From the NCBI GenBank assembly GCA_028279215.1, contig JANQOF010000026.1:186001-250000 (forward strand): 64,000 nucleotides of DNA, written 5' to 3'. Positions 8,717 to 17,640 of this stretch are shown one piece after another. The notes under the pieces were generated by a model. It ran no database searches, was not told where the DNA came from, and was given only the letters and a program-made list of their open reading frames with translations. The stretch is from Pirellulales bacterium (GTDB lineage Bacteria; Planctomycetota; Planctomycetia; Pirellulales; Lacipirellulaceae). Both the position numbers and the translations under genes were made by a program. Every line of letters begins with the position of its first letter. The stretch's first letter is position 1.

Positions 8717-10249
8717 ATGCGTCTCTCGCTCGGTCAACAGATGCAACTGGCTCAGAAGCAGGTGCTTGCGCCGCGGATGATCCAGTCGATGGAGATTCTG
8801 CAGTTGCCCATCATGGCACTGCAGGAGCGAATCGAGCAGGAGATGGAAGACAACCCGACGCTCGAACAGTCGGAACCGGCGACCGAATCCGATAGCGAGA
8901 CCACTGAGACCTTCGACACCGAAAGCCCTGACGCACCAAGCGAATCGGAAAAAGAGCTGGTTGTCGACGAGGAACACAACAACGAAGACGACTTTGAGCG
9001 ACTCTTGAACATGGCGGAGAATCTGCCAGACGACTACGAAGAGCGCAGTCGCCCTTCGCGCGACCAAATCGAGTCCGAAGGCGACCGGCAACACGACACC
9101 ATGGCCAACATTTCGGCCCGCCCCGAGTCCCTGGCCGATTACCTGCATCACCAGCTCAGTTGGTTCGAAATCGAACCCGATGTGCGCCGGATGGCTGAGC
9201 GAATCGTTTATAGCCTCGATAGCAACGGGTATCTTAAGACACCGCTGGAGGAGATCATTCCCCCGGTGTCCGTCGAACTCAACGGCAACGCGGAACAGCA
9301 TCGCACAGCACAGCTTGCCGTTGCGGAGAAGGCCTTGGCAGTGGTGCAATCGCTCGACCCACCAGGCGTTGGGGCCAGGAGCCTCCGCGAGTGCCTGCTG
9401 CTGCAACTGACCTCCACGATGCCGATGGTCGACGAGTTGCACACGCTCATCGAAGATCACCTGGAGGACCTGGAGAACAATCGGCTCCCGCAGATATCCA
9501 AGAAGACGGGTTTCTCCATCGAGCGAATCAATGAGTTATGGGACGAGCTTAGGCACCTGAAACCAAAGCCGGGCGCCGATTACGGCGACGTTAGCGTGCC
9601 GAGCGTGACCCCTGACGTGTTCGTCGAGCGAGGCGAAGACGGAACGTATGAGGTGCGGCTTGAGGATAGCCAAATACCTACTCTGTCGATTAGCCCATAC
9701 CACCGTAAACTCTTGCAGCAAGCAGCGCAGCAAAAGGATGCGGAAACGCGAGAGTACATCAAGAAGAAGATCAACGCCGCTCAATGGTTGATCGACGCGA
9801 TCGAGCAACGTCGCAGCACGATTACCCGAGTGTCGCAAGCGATCGTCGATCATCAAACTCGTTTCTTGGACGAAGGCCCTGAGTTCATCGAACCGTTGAA
9901 GATGCAACAAATCGCCGACAAGGTGGGCGTGCACGTCACAACGGTTAGCCGCGCAGTAGACGACAAGTGGATTCAGACTCCGCGTGGTATCTTCCCGCTC
10001 AAGCGATTTTTCGTCGGCGGCACCACCAGCGCCGATGGCGAAGAAGTCGCGTGGGATCGCGTACGCTTGAAGTTGCAAGAGATCGTAGACAACGAAGACA
10101 AAAAGAAACCACTCAGCGACGACGCTCTTGTGGCCGCCCTGGCCGCCGAGGGAATCACCGTGGCACGCCGCACTGTCACGAAGTATCGTAAGGCGATGAG
10201 CATCCCCAGTAGCCGCCAACGTCGCGACTGGGCAGCGGTGGAGAGGTAG
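8717..10249 (+). CDS. rpoN: RNA polymerase sigma-54 factor
   Basis: RpoN directs RNA polymerase to -24/-12 promoters and needs enhancer-binding ATPases to open them. The 510 residues contain the glutamine/leucine-rich region I ('LSLGQQMQLAQKQVLAPRMI'), an acidic region II (about 55-120), the core-binding region and the C-terminal DNA-binding part. That part has a helix-turn-helix ('MQQIADKVGVHVTTVSRAV') and the RpoN box, 'ARRTVTKYRKAM', near residues 485-496. The acidic linker is long. A candidate -24/-12 site lies in this window upstream of phaA. No enhancer-binding activator gene is seen here. The start ATG is the only one before the conserved region I. Confidence 0.96.
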   Translation: MRLSLGQQMQLAQKQVLAPRMIQSMEILQLPIMALQERIEQEMEDNPTLEQSEPATESDSETTETFDTESPDAPSESEKELVVDEEHNNEDDFERLLNMAENLPDDYEERSRPSRDQIESEGDRQHDTMANISARPESLADYLHHQLSWFEIEPDVRRMAERIVYSLDSNGYLKTPLEEIIPPVSVELNGNAEQHRTAQLAVAEKALAVVQSLDPPGVGARSLRECLLLQLTSTMPMVDELHTLIEDHLEDLENNRLPQISKKTGFSIERINELWDELRHLKPKPGADYGDVSVPSVTPDVFVERGEDGTYEVRLEDSQIPTLSISPYHRKLLQQAAQQKDAETREYIKKKINAAQWLIDAIEQRRSTITRVSQAIVDHQTRFLDEGPEFIEPLKMQQIADKVGVHVTTVSRAVDDKWIQTPRGIFPLKRFFVGGTTSADGEEVAWDRVRLKLQEIVDNEDKKKPLSDDALVAALAAEGITVARRTVTKYRKAMSIPSSRQRRDWAAVER

Positions 10250-10449
10250 GCACAGGCGCTCGGGCGGCCAAGGGCCGCGCAATCTCGAGTTGGTGCAACA
10301 AGTCCGAATCATCTTTACTTGGGGCCATCGAACCGCGTTGTGCGCCGGCCGCTTGCGAGGCGATGTCGACGCCGAAATAATACATCTGGCTTCAAAATTC
10401 CTTGGGCCACCGTCCGTGCGTCCAAACGGCCCGCACGCGGAAACAATCA

Positions 10450-10523
<74 letters not shown>

Positions 10524-10698
10524 TTTTTGCACGTCGACACACACTTCTTGCACGGTGTCGCCGAAGGCTCTAGCGAGTAACCACTTGGGGTGCCTTGGGT
10601 TTCTGCACAGTCCGTCCGCATTTCCTACAATGGAGTTGTCCCGCGCCGTAATGGCGACGGGGGACCGTCCGTTATTGGTTGGAATTCGCGGTGATTGA

Positions 10699-12270
10699 AT
10701 GAACATAACTTGGCACTCGCACGCTGTTTCGAAATGGCTCCCGTCCGTCGTTGGATTGCACTTAGCGTTGGCTTGCCACTGCGCTTTCGCAGATGACGAC
10801 AAGCGTCCTATTCCCGATCGCAATGTCCTATTGTTCATCACGGACGACGAAGGAACGACGCTGGGGTGTTACGACGACCCGGTGGCCCAGACGCCCAATG
10901 TCGATGCGCTTGCCGCCGACGGAACGCGGTTTACTTGTGCATTCGCCACCACGGCAAGTTGCAGCGCGAGTCGATCGGTGGTTCTCTCCGGGCTGCACAA
11001 TCACAAGAACGGGCAATATGGCCACCAGCATCACTTTCACAAGTTTGCCACGTATCACAACGTTGTGAGCCTAAGCCTGCCGCGGGTGTTGGCGGATGCC
11101 GGCTACCGCACGGCGCGATGTGGCAAGTTTCACGTTGCCCCGGAGCCCGTCTACCACTTCGAAACCACCATCCCCGGCGCGGATCGAAATGTCGTCGAGA
11201 TGGCGGAACATTGCCGCGAGTTTCTGGAAGATCGGTCCGACGATCGGCCGTTCCTGCTCTACTTCGCCACCAACGATCCGCATCGCAGCGGCAAGACCGA
11301 CCGAACTTCTAAGCGCGAACTCAAACCTAATCTGTTTGGCAATCTGCCGAATCGTGGAAGTTATCCCGGCGTCGAGGAGGTGTATTACAGGCCGGACAAT
11401 GTCGTCGTGCCCGCGTTTCTGCCCGATACACCAGAGACGCGCGAAGAACTTGCCCAGTACTATCAATCGTGCGCCCGCATCGACCAGGGGCTTGGTCGAT
11501 TGGTCGACATATTGAAGGAGGCCGGCCTGTACGACAAGACGCTCATCTTGTTTACCTCCGATCATGGAATGGCCTTCGCCGGTGCGAAGACTACGGTTTA
11601 TGAACCAGGTCTGCACGTGCCGTTGGTCGTTCGCAACCCTTACGAATCGCAACGCGGCGTGGTTTCCGACGCGCTGGTGAGTCACGTCGACTTGACTCCC
11701 ACGTTAGTCAACTTCGCTGGCCAGCTCGACCCGAAAACGAATGGCCCTAAGCAATGGCAAGACCCCAACTCGTTCTGGCGGGAGCGCGGAGTGGCCGTGG
11801 CGGAGAATCGCAGCGGAGGCAACCAGTTCCGCGGCTACCAAGGCAAGAGCTGGCTCGGCGTGATGGGCGATCCAGAAGGCGAACACCACGACGCGGTGTT
11901 TGCCTCGCACACGTTTCACGAAATTCAGATGTACTATCCGATGCGCGTGATCCGCGACCGAAACTACAAGCTCATCTGGAACATCGCTCATCCGCTGGAA
12001 TATCCGTTCGCTTCGGACCTTTGGGCAGCGTCGAGTTGGCAAGGACAGTTCCGCCAAGGCCAGCAGGCACCGTACGGCCAACGGACAGTCGGAGAGTACA
12101 TCCATCGGCCCGAGTTCGAACTGTACGACATCGCTAACGACCCTGACGAGTCGCACAACTTGTCAGCCAACCCGGGCTACGCCACGCACTTGGCCAGATA
12201 CAAGCGAATGCTCCGCGAACGTCAGAAACGGCTGGAAGACCCGTGGATCGTCAAGTGGAAGTACGAGTAG
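10699..12270 (+). CDS. Sulfatase, heparan N-sulfatase-like, with CxAxR maturation motif
   Basis: A 523-residue sulfatase that would cleave sulfate esters or sulfamates from polysaccharides. An export signal covers about residues 12-31. The metal-binding start 'NVLLFITDDEGTTLGCY' and the formylglycine motif 'CSASRSVVLSG' (Cys88) are clear; the motif is C-x-A-x-R rather than the standard C-x-P-x-R. Later conserved parts include 'FTSDHGMAFAGAKTTVYEPG' and a C-terminal 'RDRNYKLIWN'. Overall order and length fit the SGSH/N-sulfoglucosamine sulfohydrolase-like group. It appears to be a single-gene unit following the tRNA. The substrate is not deducible. Confidence 0.9.
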   Translation: MNITWHSHAVSKWLPSVVGLHLALACHCAFADDDKRPIPDRNVLLFITDDEGTTLGCYDDPVAQTPNVDALAADGTRFTCAFATTASCSASRSVVLSGLHNHKNGQYGHQHHFHKFATYHNVVSLSLPRVLADAGYRTARCGKFHVAPEPVYHFETTIPGADRNVVEMAEHCREFLEDRSDDRPFLLYFATNDPHRSGKTDRTSKRELKPNLFGNLPNRGSYPGVEEVYYRPDNVVVPAFLPDTPETREELAQYYQSCARIDQGLGRLVDILKEAGLYDKTLILFTSDHGMAFAGAKTTVYEPGLHVPLVVRNPYESQRGVVSDALVSHVDLTPTLVNFAGQLDPKTNGPKQWQDPNSFWRERGVAVAENRSGGNQFRGYQGKSWLGVMGDPEGEHHDAVFASHTFHEIQMYYPMRVIRDRNYKLIWNIAHPLEYPFASDLWAASSWQGQFRQGQQAPYGQRTVGEYIHRPEFELYDIANDPDESHNLSANPGYATHLARYKRMLRERQKRLEDPWIVKWKYE

Positions 12271-12795
12271 GAGCTTTCCTATCGACAAACGAGTTTCTAC
12301 CCGGTTGTTCCCCAATGGAGCACAATCCGTTTTCGTAACTTGCTGAGGCGCAACGCCTTGGAGTTGTTACCCAGCATACGATTGGAAAACACGATTCGTT
12401 GGGGCAAAACTCAACGCGGCTAACTGCCAACCGATTCCCCAACTCGATGTCTGGTAACGATTTGTGGTATCGCACACCACACGAGATCCCAAAGTTTTGC
12501 CCCAGGGTTTCCCGCAGTTGGGGTAAAACCCATTCAAAGGGAAGTGGGAAGGAGGGAATTAGGAGTGCCGCGCAAGCACACAACGAAACGCCTACTGGCC
12601 ACTTGCCACTAGCATTAGCCACTACAAGTATTCAAAGAACGGTCGCTCGAACGAAACGCGATAGCGTAACCAAATTGGATCAAATGCGTGGCCCGGTTTC
12701 AAGAAAAAAACATGCAACTTAACCGAACAGGCTCCAAGCCCTCGCCTGTGAACCTGCCGTGGTGGCCGTGCCGGTGAGTGTTCGTTGGCGGGCCT
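12271..12795. repeat. Intergenic gap with three related GTTGGGGYAAAAC motifs
   Basis: No gene is supported between the sulfatase and the CBS gene, which converge. The motif GTTGGGGCAAAAC (12398-12410) recurs as GTTGGGGTAAAAC (12517-12529), and an inverted copy AGTTTTGCCCC lies at 12493-12503, so the first and second could pair across about 80 nt. This may be a degenerate dispersed repeat, a long-stem terminator between the convergent genes, or protein-binding sites. Confidence 0.4.
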
Positions 12796-13290
12796 TTACT
12801 CCCTAAAGTGCTCGCGCAGGAAGCCGCTGATGCGGTGCGGGCTGGCGATGCCGGCGATCTTTTTGTCACTAGTGAGCACCGGCACATGGCGAAAGCCATG
12901 AACGGCCATGACGGTAAACACTGCTGCAGATGAATCCGTGTTGTAAACGAATACCGGGTCGATCGTCATCACTTCACTTACCGGCCGATCTTTTATCTGG
13001 TCGTATTCCAGGGCAACGCGGTCGAGCACGTTGCGGTCGGTGAACACGCCGAGCAGTTTCTGATCTTTCTCCACTAGCAGACAAGCGATGTGCATGCCAG
13101 CAAGCTGGCGGACGGCGTCGCGAATCGATGTGTCGGGCGAGATTGACGCGTATGGCGTCGATTGCATCGCCGAAACCGGCTGGGTCGCGAGCGCTTCCTC
13201 CAGTGGATCGTCGTAGTCGACGGGATCGTAGTTCTCTAGAGGATCTTGGAACTCGTTGGACGTAGCTCTGCTATTGCGTATGTCGGACAT
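12796..13290 (-). CDS. CBS-domain pair protein (164 aa)
   Basis: The ORF track extends the frame to 13563, but the extension is arginine-rich shadow sequence of the upstream gene. The start 'MSDIRNSRATS' at 13290 lies 2 bp after the stop of the neighbouring CBS gene. An acidic N-terminal tail (about 30-45) precedes two CBS motifs: 'SISPDTSIRDAVRQLAGMHI...LLGVFTDRNVLDRV' and 'FVYNTDSSAAVFTVMAVHGF...KIAGIASPHRISGFL'. CBS pairs bind adenine nucleotides and act as energy or redox sensors. With no attached effector domain this is probably a stand-alone sensor acting on another protein. Translational coupling suggests it works with its partner. Confidence 0.88.
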   Translation of the reverse strand: MSDIRNSRATSNEFQDPLENYDPVDYDDPLEEALATQPVSAMQSTPYASISPDTSIRDAVRQLAGMHIACLLVEKDQKLLGVFTDRNVLDRVALEYDQIKDRPVSEVMTIDPVFVYNTDSSAAVFTVMAVHGFRHVPVLTSDKKIAGIASPHRISGFLREHFRE

Positions 13291-13292
13291 GG

Positions 13293-13760
13293 TTAGGCCC
13301 CTTCGCGCTCGGCTGGTGGTGGACTTCCAACTCGTTGCACCATGACCTGCTGAGGAAAGTGCTCGGCGACGTATTCCATGAGCCCCTTTTGCCCGGTCAG
13401 TCCCATGATGCGCCCGTCGTCGTCCACGACGCCGATGAAACGGACATTCTTGGTATGCATCGCGTCGAGGACCAGGGAAATTGGGTCTGTATCGAGTACC
13501 CACGGCCACTGTGCGGCGACGTGATCGCCGACCGCATCGTCGAGCGCCGATGGATCGCCGCAAAGCAACTGAGTCAGCATGCCTTCGGTGAACATGCCAA
13601 GTGGTTTACGGTCGATATCGACCACGATCACGCAGCCCAGTTTCCGCTCGCGCATCCGCACGATGACTTCGCGAATACTCTCGGCTGGGCCACAGAGCAC
13701 AGGCTCGCGAAGGTCGAGCCTGGCCACCGGTTCGGTTGCGATGTTCTGTTGTAGCGCCAT
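13293..13760 (-). CDS. CBS-domain pair protein (155 aa)
   Basis: The ATG at 13760 ('MALQQNIATEPVARLDL') has 'GAGAGG' upstream and is preferred over the ORF-track start. Two CBS motifs are visible: 'CGPAESIREVIVRMRERKLG...KPLGMFTEGMLTQLL' and 'DTDPISLVLDAMHTKNVRFI...GRIMGLTGQKGLMEYV'. It is first of a two-gene unit with the smaller CBS gene, with a 2 bp gap. It is transcribed divergently from the phaA operon, so the two units share a 320 bp control region. A role in sensing AMP/ATP for the adjacent storage pathway is possible but only inferred from position. Confidence 0.86.
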   Translation of the reverse strand: MALQQNIATEPVARLDLREPVLCGPAESIREVIVRMRERKLGCVIVVDIDRKPLGMFTEGMLTQLLCGDPSALDDAVGDHVAAQWPWVLDTDPISLVLDAMHTKNVRFIGVVDDDGRIMGLTGQKGLMEYVAEHFPQQVMVQRVGSPPPAEREGA

Positions 13761-14081
13761 GACGCCACCTCTCAGGGATAAGCCAATACGTGGGACCAAG
13801 GATTTCTCTGCGAACCTCGTGCCGTTCCCTCAGCGTTACCACGTTTCACCAAAGCTCGCCGCCGCCCGCTAGTCGGTGGGCAGACGGGGTGCGCAAGTGT
13901 GCTGTTCCGGCCGCCACACATAGGAGCGTGTGCGGAAACGCACAAGACCGGCGGGGCGGCGAGCCTTAGTGTGCAGACATTGACGAGCTTTGCGTTGCGG
14001 CTATATGGCACATGAAATGCTAACAGATGGAATCGTCGATTCGTAACGGTTCTTGTCGGTCTAATTGAGGAGGGATTTGCA
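13761..14081. other. Shared control region between the CBS unit and the pha operon
   Basis: No gene is seen. The region contains a small hairpin TGTGCG-GAAA-CGCACA (13929-13944) with a GNRA-type loop, the sigma-54-like site at 14006-14021 listed separately, and the phaA ribosome binding site GAGGAGGG (14067-14074). Space upstream of the -24/-12 site would allow an enhancer-binding protein, but no operator could be named. Confidence 0.6.
14006..14021 (+). promoter_or_regulatory. Candidate sigma-54 (-24/-12) promoter for the pha operon
   Basis: The sequence TGGCACATGAAATGCT matches the consensus TGGCAC-N5-TTGCW with a perfect -24 element, the required GG-N10-GC spacing and a single mismatch (A for T) in the -12 element. 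Transcription would start near 14031, leaving about 50 nt of leader that includes a strong GAGGAGG before the phaA ATG. rpoN is encoded in the same window. This is a motif match only. Confidence 0.55.
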
Positions 14082-15263
14082 ATGGGAAGCGAAGTCGTCG
14101 TGCTTAGCGGAGTGCGAACTGCCATTGGCGGTTACGGTGGTAGCTTAAAGGACACCCCTCCTACAGTCATGGCTGCAAGCTGCGTTCGCGAGGCGGTCAA
14201 GCGGTCAGGCGCCGCCCCCACCGATGTCGGACATGTGGTGTTCGGCAACATCATTCACACCGACTCTCATGACCACTACCTGGCGCGCGTGGCTGGTGTG
14301 AACGGTGGGCTACCGCATGAAGCGCCTGCTCTTACGCTCAACCGCCTGTGCGGCAGCGGCCTGCAATCGATCATCACCGCGGCCCAAACCATCATGCTGG
14401 GTGACGCTGAAGTGACGGTTGCTGGCGGAGCGGAGAACATGAGCCGAAGTCCGTACTTCAGCCAAGCGATGCGGTTCGGAGCACGGATGAACGACTCGAC
14501 GATGGTAGACGCCATGGTCGGAGCCCTATCCGACCCGTTCGACGACTGTCACATGGGTGTCACGGCCGAGAACGTGGCCAAAAAGTACAACATCTCGAGG
14601 GAAGACCAGGACGCGCTGGCAGTCGAAAGCCATCGCCGCGCCGGGGCCGCCATCGATCATGGTTACTTCAAAGCGCAGATCGTGCCGATCGACATCAAAG
14701 TGAAGCGCGAGATGGTGCCCTTTGAGGTCGACGAGACCGTGCGACACGGTGTGACCGTGGAAAAGCTATCGCGGCTGCCGACGGTCTTCGATCCAGAGGG
14801 AACGGTGACGCCCGGCAACGCTTCGAGCATCAACGACGCTGCCGCGGCAGTCGTGCTCGCCAGCCGCGAGTATGCCGAAGAAAAGGGTCTCAAGCCGATG
14901 GGTCGAATGATCGACTATGCGTACGCGGGCCTCGATCCCAAGTATATGGGCATGGGACCAGTGCCGGCTGTACGCAAGGTACTCGAGAAGACAGGCTTCG
15001 GCTACGACGACATCGACGTGTTCGAGGTCAACGAGGCGTTTGCCGCACAGGCCTTGGCGGTGTGCCGTGAACTGGGATTGCCGGAAGACCGGACCAACCC
15101 CAACGGCAGCGGCATCTCGTTGGGACATCCGATTGGTGCTACGGGCACGATCCTGACGGTCAAAGCCCTTTACGAGTTGAATCGAACCGGGGCCAAGCGC
15201 GCTTTGGTCACCATGTGCATCGGCGGCGGACAGGGTCTGGCAGCCATTTTCGAGCACGCTTAA
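14082..15263 (+). CDS. phaA: Acetyl-CoA C-acetyltransferase (beta-ketothiolase)
   Basis: PhaA condenses two acetyl-CoA to acetoacetyl-CoA, the first step of polyhydroxybutyrate synthesis. At 393 residues it has normal thiolase length. The nucleophile is Cys90 in 'LNRLCGSGLQS', the His of 'NEAFAAQA' to 'SGISLGHPIGATG' is present, and the second cysteine is in 'CIGGGQG'. It is preceded by GAGGAGG and the candidate sigma-54 promoter, and heads a run of thirteen closely spaced plus-strand genes. phaB follows after 87 bp. A propionyl-CoA-accepting thiolase (BktB-type) cannot be excluded, and the propionate genes downstream make this relevant. Confidence 0.94.
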   Translation: MGSEVVVLSGVRTAIGGYGGSLKDTPPTVMAASCVREAVKRSGAAPTDVGHVVFGNIIHTDSHDHYLARVAGVNGGLPHEAPALTLNRLCGSGLQSIITAAQTIMLGDAEVTVAGGAENMSRSPYFSQAMRFGARMNDSTMVDAMVGALSDPFDDCHMGVTAENVAKKYNISREDQDALAVESHRRAGAAIDHGYFKAQIVPIDIKVKREMVPFEVDETVRHGVTVEKLSRLPTVFDPEGTVTPGNASSINDAAAAVVLASREYAEEKGLKPMGRMIDYAYAGLDPKYMGMGPVPAVRKVLEKTGFGYDDIDVFEVNEAFAAQALAVCRELGLPEDRTNPNGSGISLGHPIGATGTILTVKALYELNRTGAKRALVTMCIGGGQGLAAIFEHA

Positions 15264-15350
15264 TGGCAGAGGTTGGCGACGCTGCATGAACAAGGCGCCG
15301 CCGAGGGACAACCGAACAGTATACGAAACAGATTGTACAAGGAGTTACCG

Positions 15351-16097
15351 ATGGGAAGGGTCGAAGGTAAGACTGCACTCATCACGGGTGCATCACGTGG
15401 TATTGGTAAAGCCATCGCTCTCGAACTCGCCCGCGAGGGCGCCAGGGTGGCCATTAACTACTCGAGCAACGAAGCCAAAGCCACGGAAGTGGCCGATGAG
15501 ATCGCGGCCATGGGCGGCGAGTCGATGATCGTTCAAGCGAACATCGGCGATGCCAAGGAGGCCCGCGCAATGGTCGAGAAGGTTGCCGATCACTTTGGGC
15601 ACCTTGATGTGTTGGTCAACAACGCCGGTATCACCCGCGATAGCTTGCTTCCGCGGATGACCGACGAGCAATGGGTGGAGGTCATCTCTACCAATCTAAA
15701 CGGGTGCTTTTTTTGCACGTCGGCAGCGATTCCCATTATGACCAGCCAAAGCTTCGGACGCATCATCAACGTCAGTTCGATGAACGGCCAGATTCCGGCG
15801 GTGGGGCAAGCGAACTACAGCGCGAGCAAGGGAGGTATCATCGCCTTCACGCGAACCGCGGCGGCCGAATTGGTAAGATCGGGCATCACAGTCAACTCGA
15901 TTTCACCCGGCTACACCGATACTGACATGTTCGCCGCTGTTCCCGACGCGATTCAAGCGCATATCAAGAGCAAGATCCCGTTGGGCCGATACGCTCACCC
16001 CGAGGAGATTGCCAAGACGGTCACGTTCCTGGTGGCCGACGGCGACTACATTACAGGTGAGCAAATCAACGTAAATGGCGGTGCACACATGGCCTAG
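15351..16097 (+). CDS. phaB: Acetoacetyl-CoA reductase / 3-oxoacyl-ACP reductase-type SDR
   Basis: This enzyme reduces acetoacetyl-CoA to (R)-3-hydroxybutyryl-CoA, normally with NADPH. The ATG at 15351 follows 'AAGGAG' and starts the typical 'MGRVEGKTALITGASRGIG'; the ORF-track start at 15273 adds an unlikely leader. At 248 residues it has the Rossmann motif TGASRGIG (12-19), the NNAG motif (90-93) and the catalytic Ser143, Tyr156 and Lys160 in 'YSASKGG'. FabG-like function cannot be excluded from motifs alone, but placement between phaA and phaC strongly favours PhaB. Confidence 0.93.
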   Translation: MGRVEGKTALITGASRGIGKAIALELAREGARVAINYSSNEAKATEVADEIAAMGGESMIVQANIGDAKEARAMVEKVADHFGHLDVLVNNAGITRDSLLPRMTDEQWVEVISTNLNGCFFCTSAAIPIMTSQSFGRIINVSSMNGQIPAVGQANYSASKGGIIAFTRTAAAELVRSGITVNSISPGYTDTDMFAAVPDAIQAHIKSKIPLGRYAHPEEIAKTVTFLVADGDYITGEQINVNGGAHMA

Positions 16098-16143
16098 GCG
16101 TGCAAGTTAGTCGAGGTGACTTTGACGCGAAGTGGGGAAGATC

Positions 16144-16527
16144 ATGAGTTCAGGAAACAACGAATCGTTCAATCCGTTCGACCCAAGCCAAATGTTCAAG
16201 GACATGCGGAATGCTGGCATGGACGCATGGGCCAAGACTATGGTCGAACTGGTCAACACCGATGCGTATGCCGAGGCGAGCGGATCGATGCTCGACGCCT
16301 GGCTGGGCGGTTCGGGCCCGTTTCGCGATGCGGTTGAGAGTGCGACGACCAACACGCTAAACAACCTCAACATGCCCAACCGCGACGACATCACTCGGCT
16401 CGCCGAGCGAATGACGAACATCGAGATGCGGCTCGACGATCTCGATGCCAAGTTGGACGAGTTGTTGCTCGTGGTGCGAAGTAGCAGCGGCGAGCATCAC
16501 AGGGACCGCGAAGAGGAGCCATCATGA
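16144..16527 (+). CDS. phaE: Short PhaE-like PHA synthase subunit
   Basis: A 127-residue helical protein just before phaC, overlapping it by 4 bp (ATGA). The N-terminal part 'MDAWAKTMVELVNTDAYAE' resembles the phasin/PhaE helical region, and the end 'MPNRDDITRLAERMTNIEMR' matches the 'LPTREE' plus leucine-heptad tail common to PhaE and PhaR synthase subunits. Class III synthases need PhaE for activity and granule association. It is much shorter than classical PhaE (about 350 aa) and nearer in size to the class IV PhaR subunit, so it may be a minimal form. GGGGAAG precedes the ATG at 16144; the GTG at 16132 is less likely. Confidence 0.75.
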   Translation: MSSGNNESFNPFDPSQMFKDMRNAGMDAWAKTMVELVNTDAYAEASGSMLDAWLGGSGPFRDAVESATTNTLNNLNMPNRDDITRLAERMTNIEMRLDDLDAKLDELLLVVRSSSGEHHRDREEEPS

Positions 16528-17615
16528 ACAAGACGACTAACGCCCTACCATCGCAGTTCAACGAAATCGGCAACGAATGGCATAACGCGGTCCAGCGGGC
16601 GCAGAGGTTTAATCGCCTGTTGACAACCGACGCCGATATTGCCCAGACGCCGAAGGAACTCGTATGGGCCCTGAACAAGGCGAAGCTCTATCACTATGTG
16701 CCGGTGGTTCCAGAAGCTGAGCGGAAGCCAGTGCCGCTGTTGATGGTGTTCGCCATCATGAACCGCCCCCATGTACTGGACCTTCGGCCTGGGCACAGCT
16801 TCGTGGAGTACATGCTCAAACGCGGCTACGACCTGTATCTGCTCGACTGGGGCGCGCCTGGCCCCGAAGACCAGGGTATGAAGTTCGACGACTACGCCCT
16901 TGAGTACCTACCGCGAGTGATACGCAAGTTAAAGGCGGTGTCCGGGTCGAGCGAGTTTAGCATGCTCGGGTGGTGTCTAGGCGCATTGATTTCGACCTTG
17001 TATGCATCTTTGCGGCCCGACGACGGGCTCAAGAATCTGATATTACTGACCGCGCCGCTCGATTTTACCGACAAGACCGCTGGCGCCTTTACGCGCTGGA
17101 CGAGCAACGCCTCGTTCAACCCCGATCTGATTGTGGAGAAATTAGGCAACGTGCCTGGGGAGATGATCGATGCGGGCGCCAAGCTGCTCAAGCCGGTGGA
17201 GAACTACGTGGGCAGCTACGTGATGTTGTGGGACAATATCGACAATCCCGGCACCACCGAGGCGTGGCACGCGATGAACACCTGGGTCCGCGACATCATT
17301 CCCATGGCAGGCTCTGCGTACAAGCAACTAATCAACGAGTTCTACAAGGAGAACCGGTTGATCGAAGGCTCACTTGTCATTCGCGGTGAACATGTCAAAT
17401 TGAGCAACTTAACAGCGAATCTGCTAAACGTGATTGCCGAGTCCGACCACATCACGCCGCCGTGCCAGTCGGAACGTATCATGGATCTGGTTGGCAGCTC
17501 GGACAAAGAGGTGTTCCGCGTCCGCGGAGGGCACATCGGCATTATGGCCGGTCGCGGTGCGGAAAAAAGCACCTGGCCACACATCGAGTCGTGGCTGGCT
17601 GCACGGTCCGCATAA
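16524..17615 (+). CDS. phaC: Poly(3-hydroxyalkanoate) synthase, class III type
   Basis: PhaC polymerises hydroxyacyl-CoA into PHA on the granule surface. At 363 residues it fits the short class III catalytic subunit. The lipase-like box is 'GWCLGA' with nucleophile Cys151, and 'LLDWGAPGPEDQ' is a class III/IV signature. The catalytic Asp and His are in 'AESDHITPP' and 'RVRGGHIGIMAG'. The gene overlaps the PhaE-like subunit by 4 bp, which supports a two-subunit synthase. The AarF-like kinase gene follows 25 bp later. Confidence 0.95.
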   Translation: MNKTTNALPSQFNEIGNEWHNAVQRAQRFNRLLTTDADIAQTPKELVWALNKAKLYHYVPVVPEAERKPVPLLMVFAIMNRPHVLDLRPGHSFVEYMLKRGYDLYLLDWGAPGPEDQGMKFDDYALEYLPRVIRKLKAVSGSSEFSMLGWCLGALISTLYASLRPDDGLKNLILLTAPLDFTDKTAGAFTRWTSNASFNPDLIVEKLGNVPGEMIDAGAKLLKPVENYVGSYVMLWDNIDNPGTTEAWHAMNTWVRDIIPMAGSAYKQLINEFYKENRLIEGSLVIRGEHVKLSNLTANLLNVIAESDHITPPCQSERIMDLVGSSDKEVFRVRGGHIGIMAGRGAEKSTWPHIESWLAARSA

Positions 17616-17640
17616 TTGCTTGAATCATCGAACAGGACCG

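Noticed and set aside
8405-9460. 351-residue minus-strand ORF
   Set aside because: Antisense to rpoN, with His/Arg/Leu-rich shadow composition.
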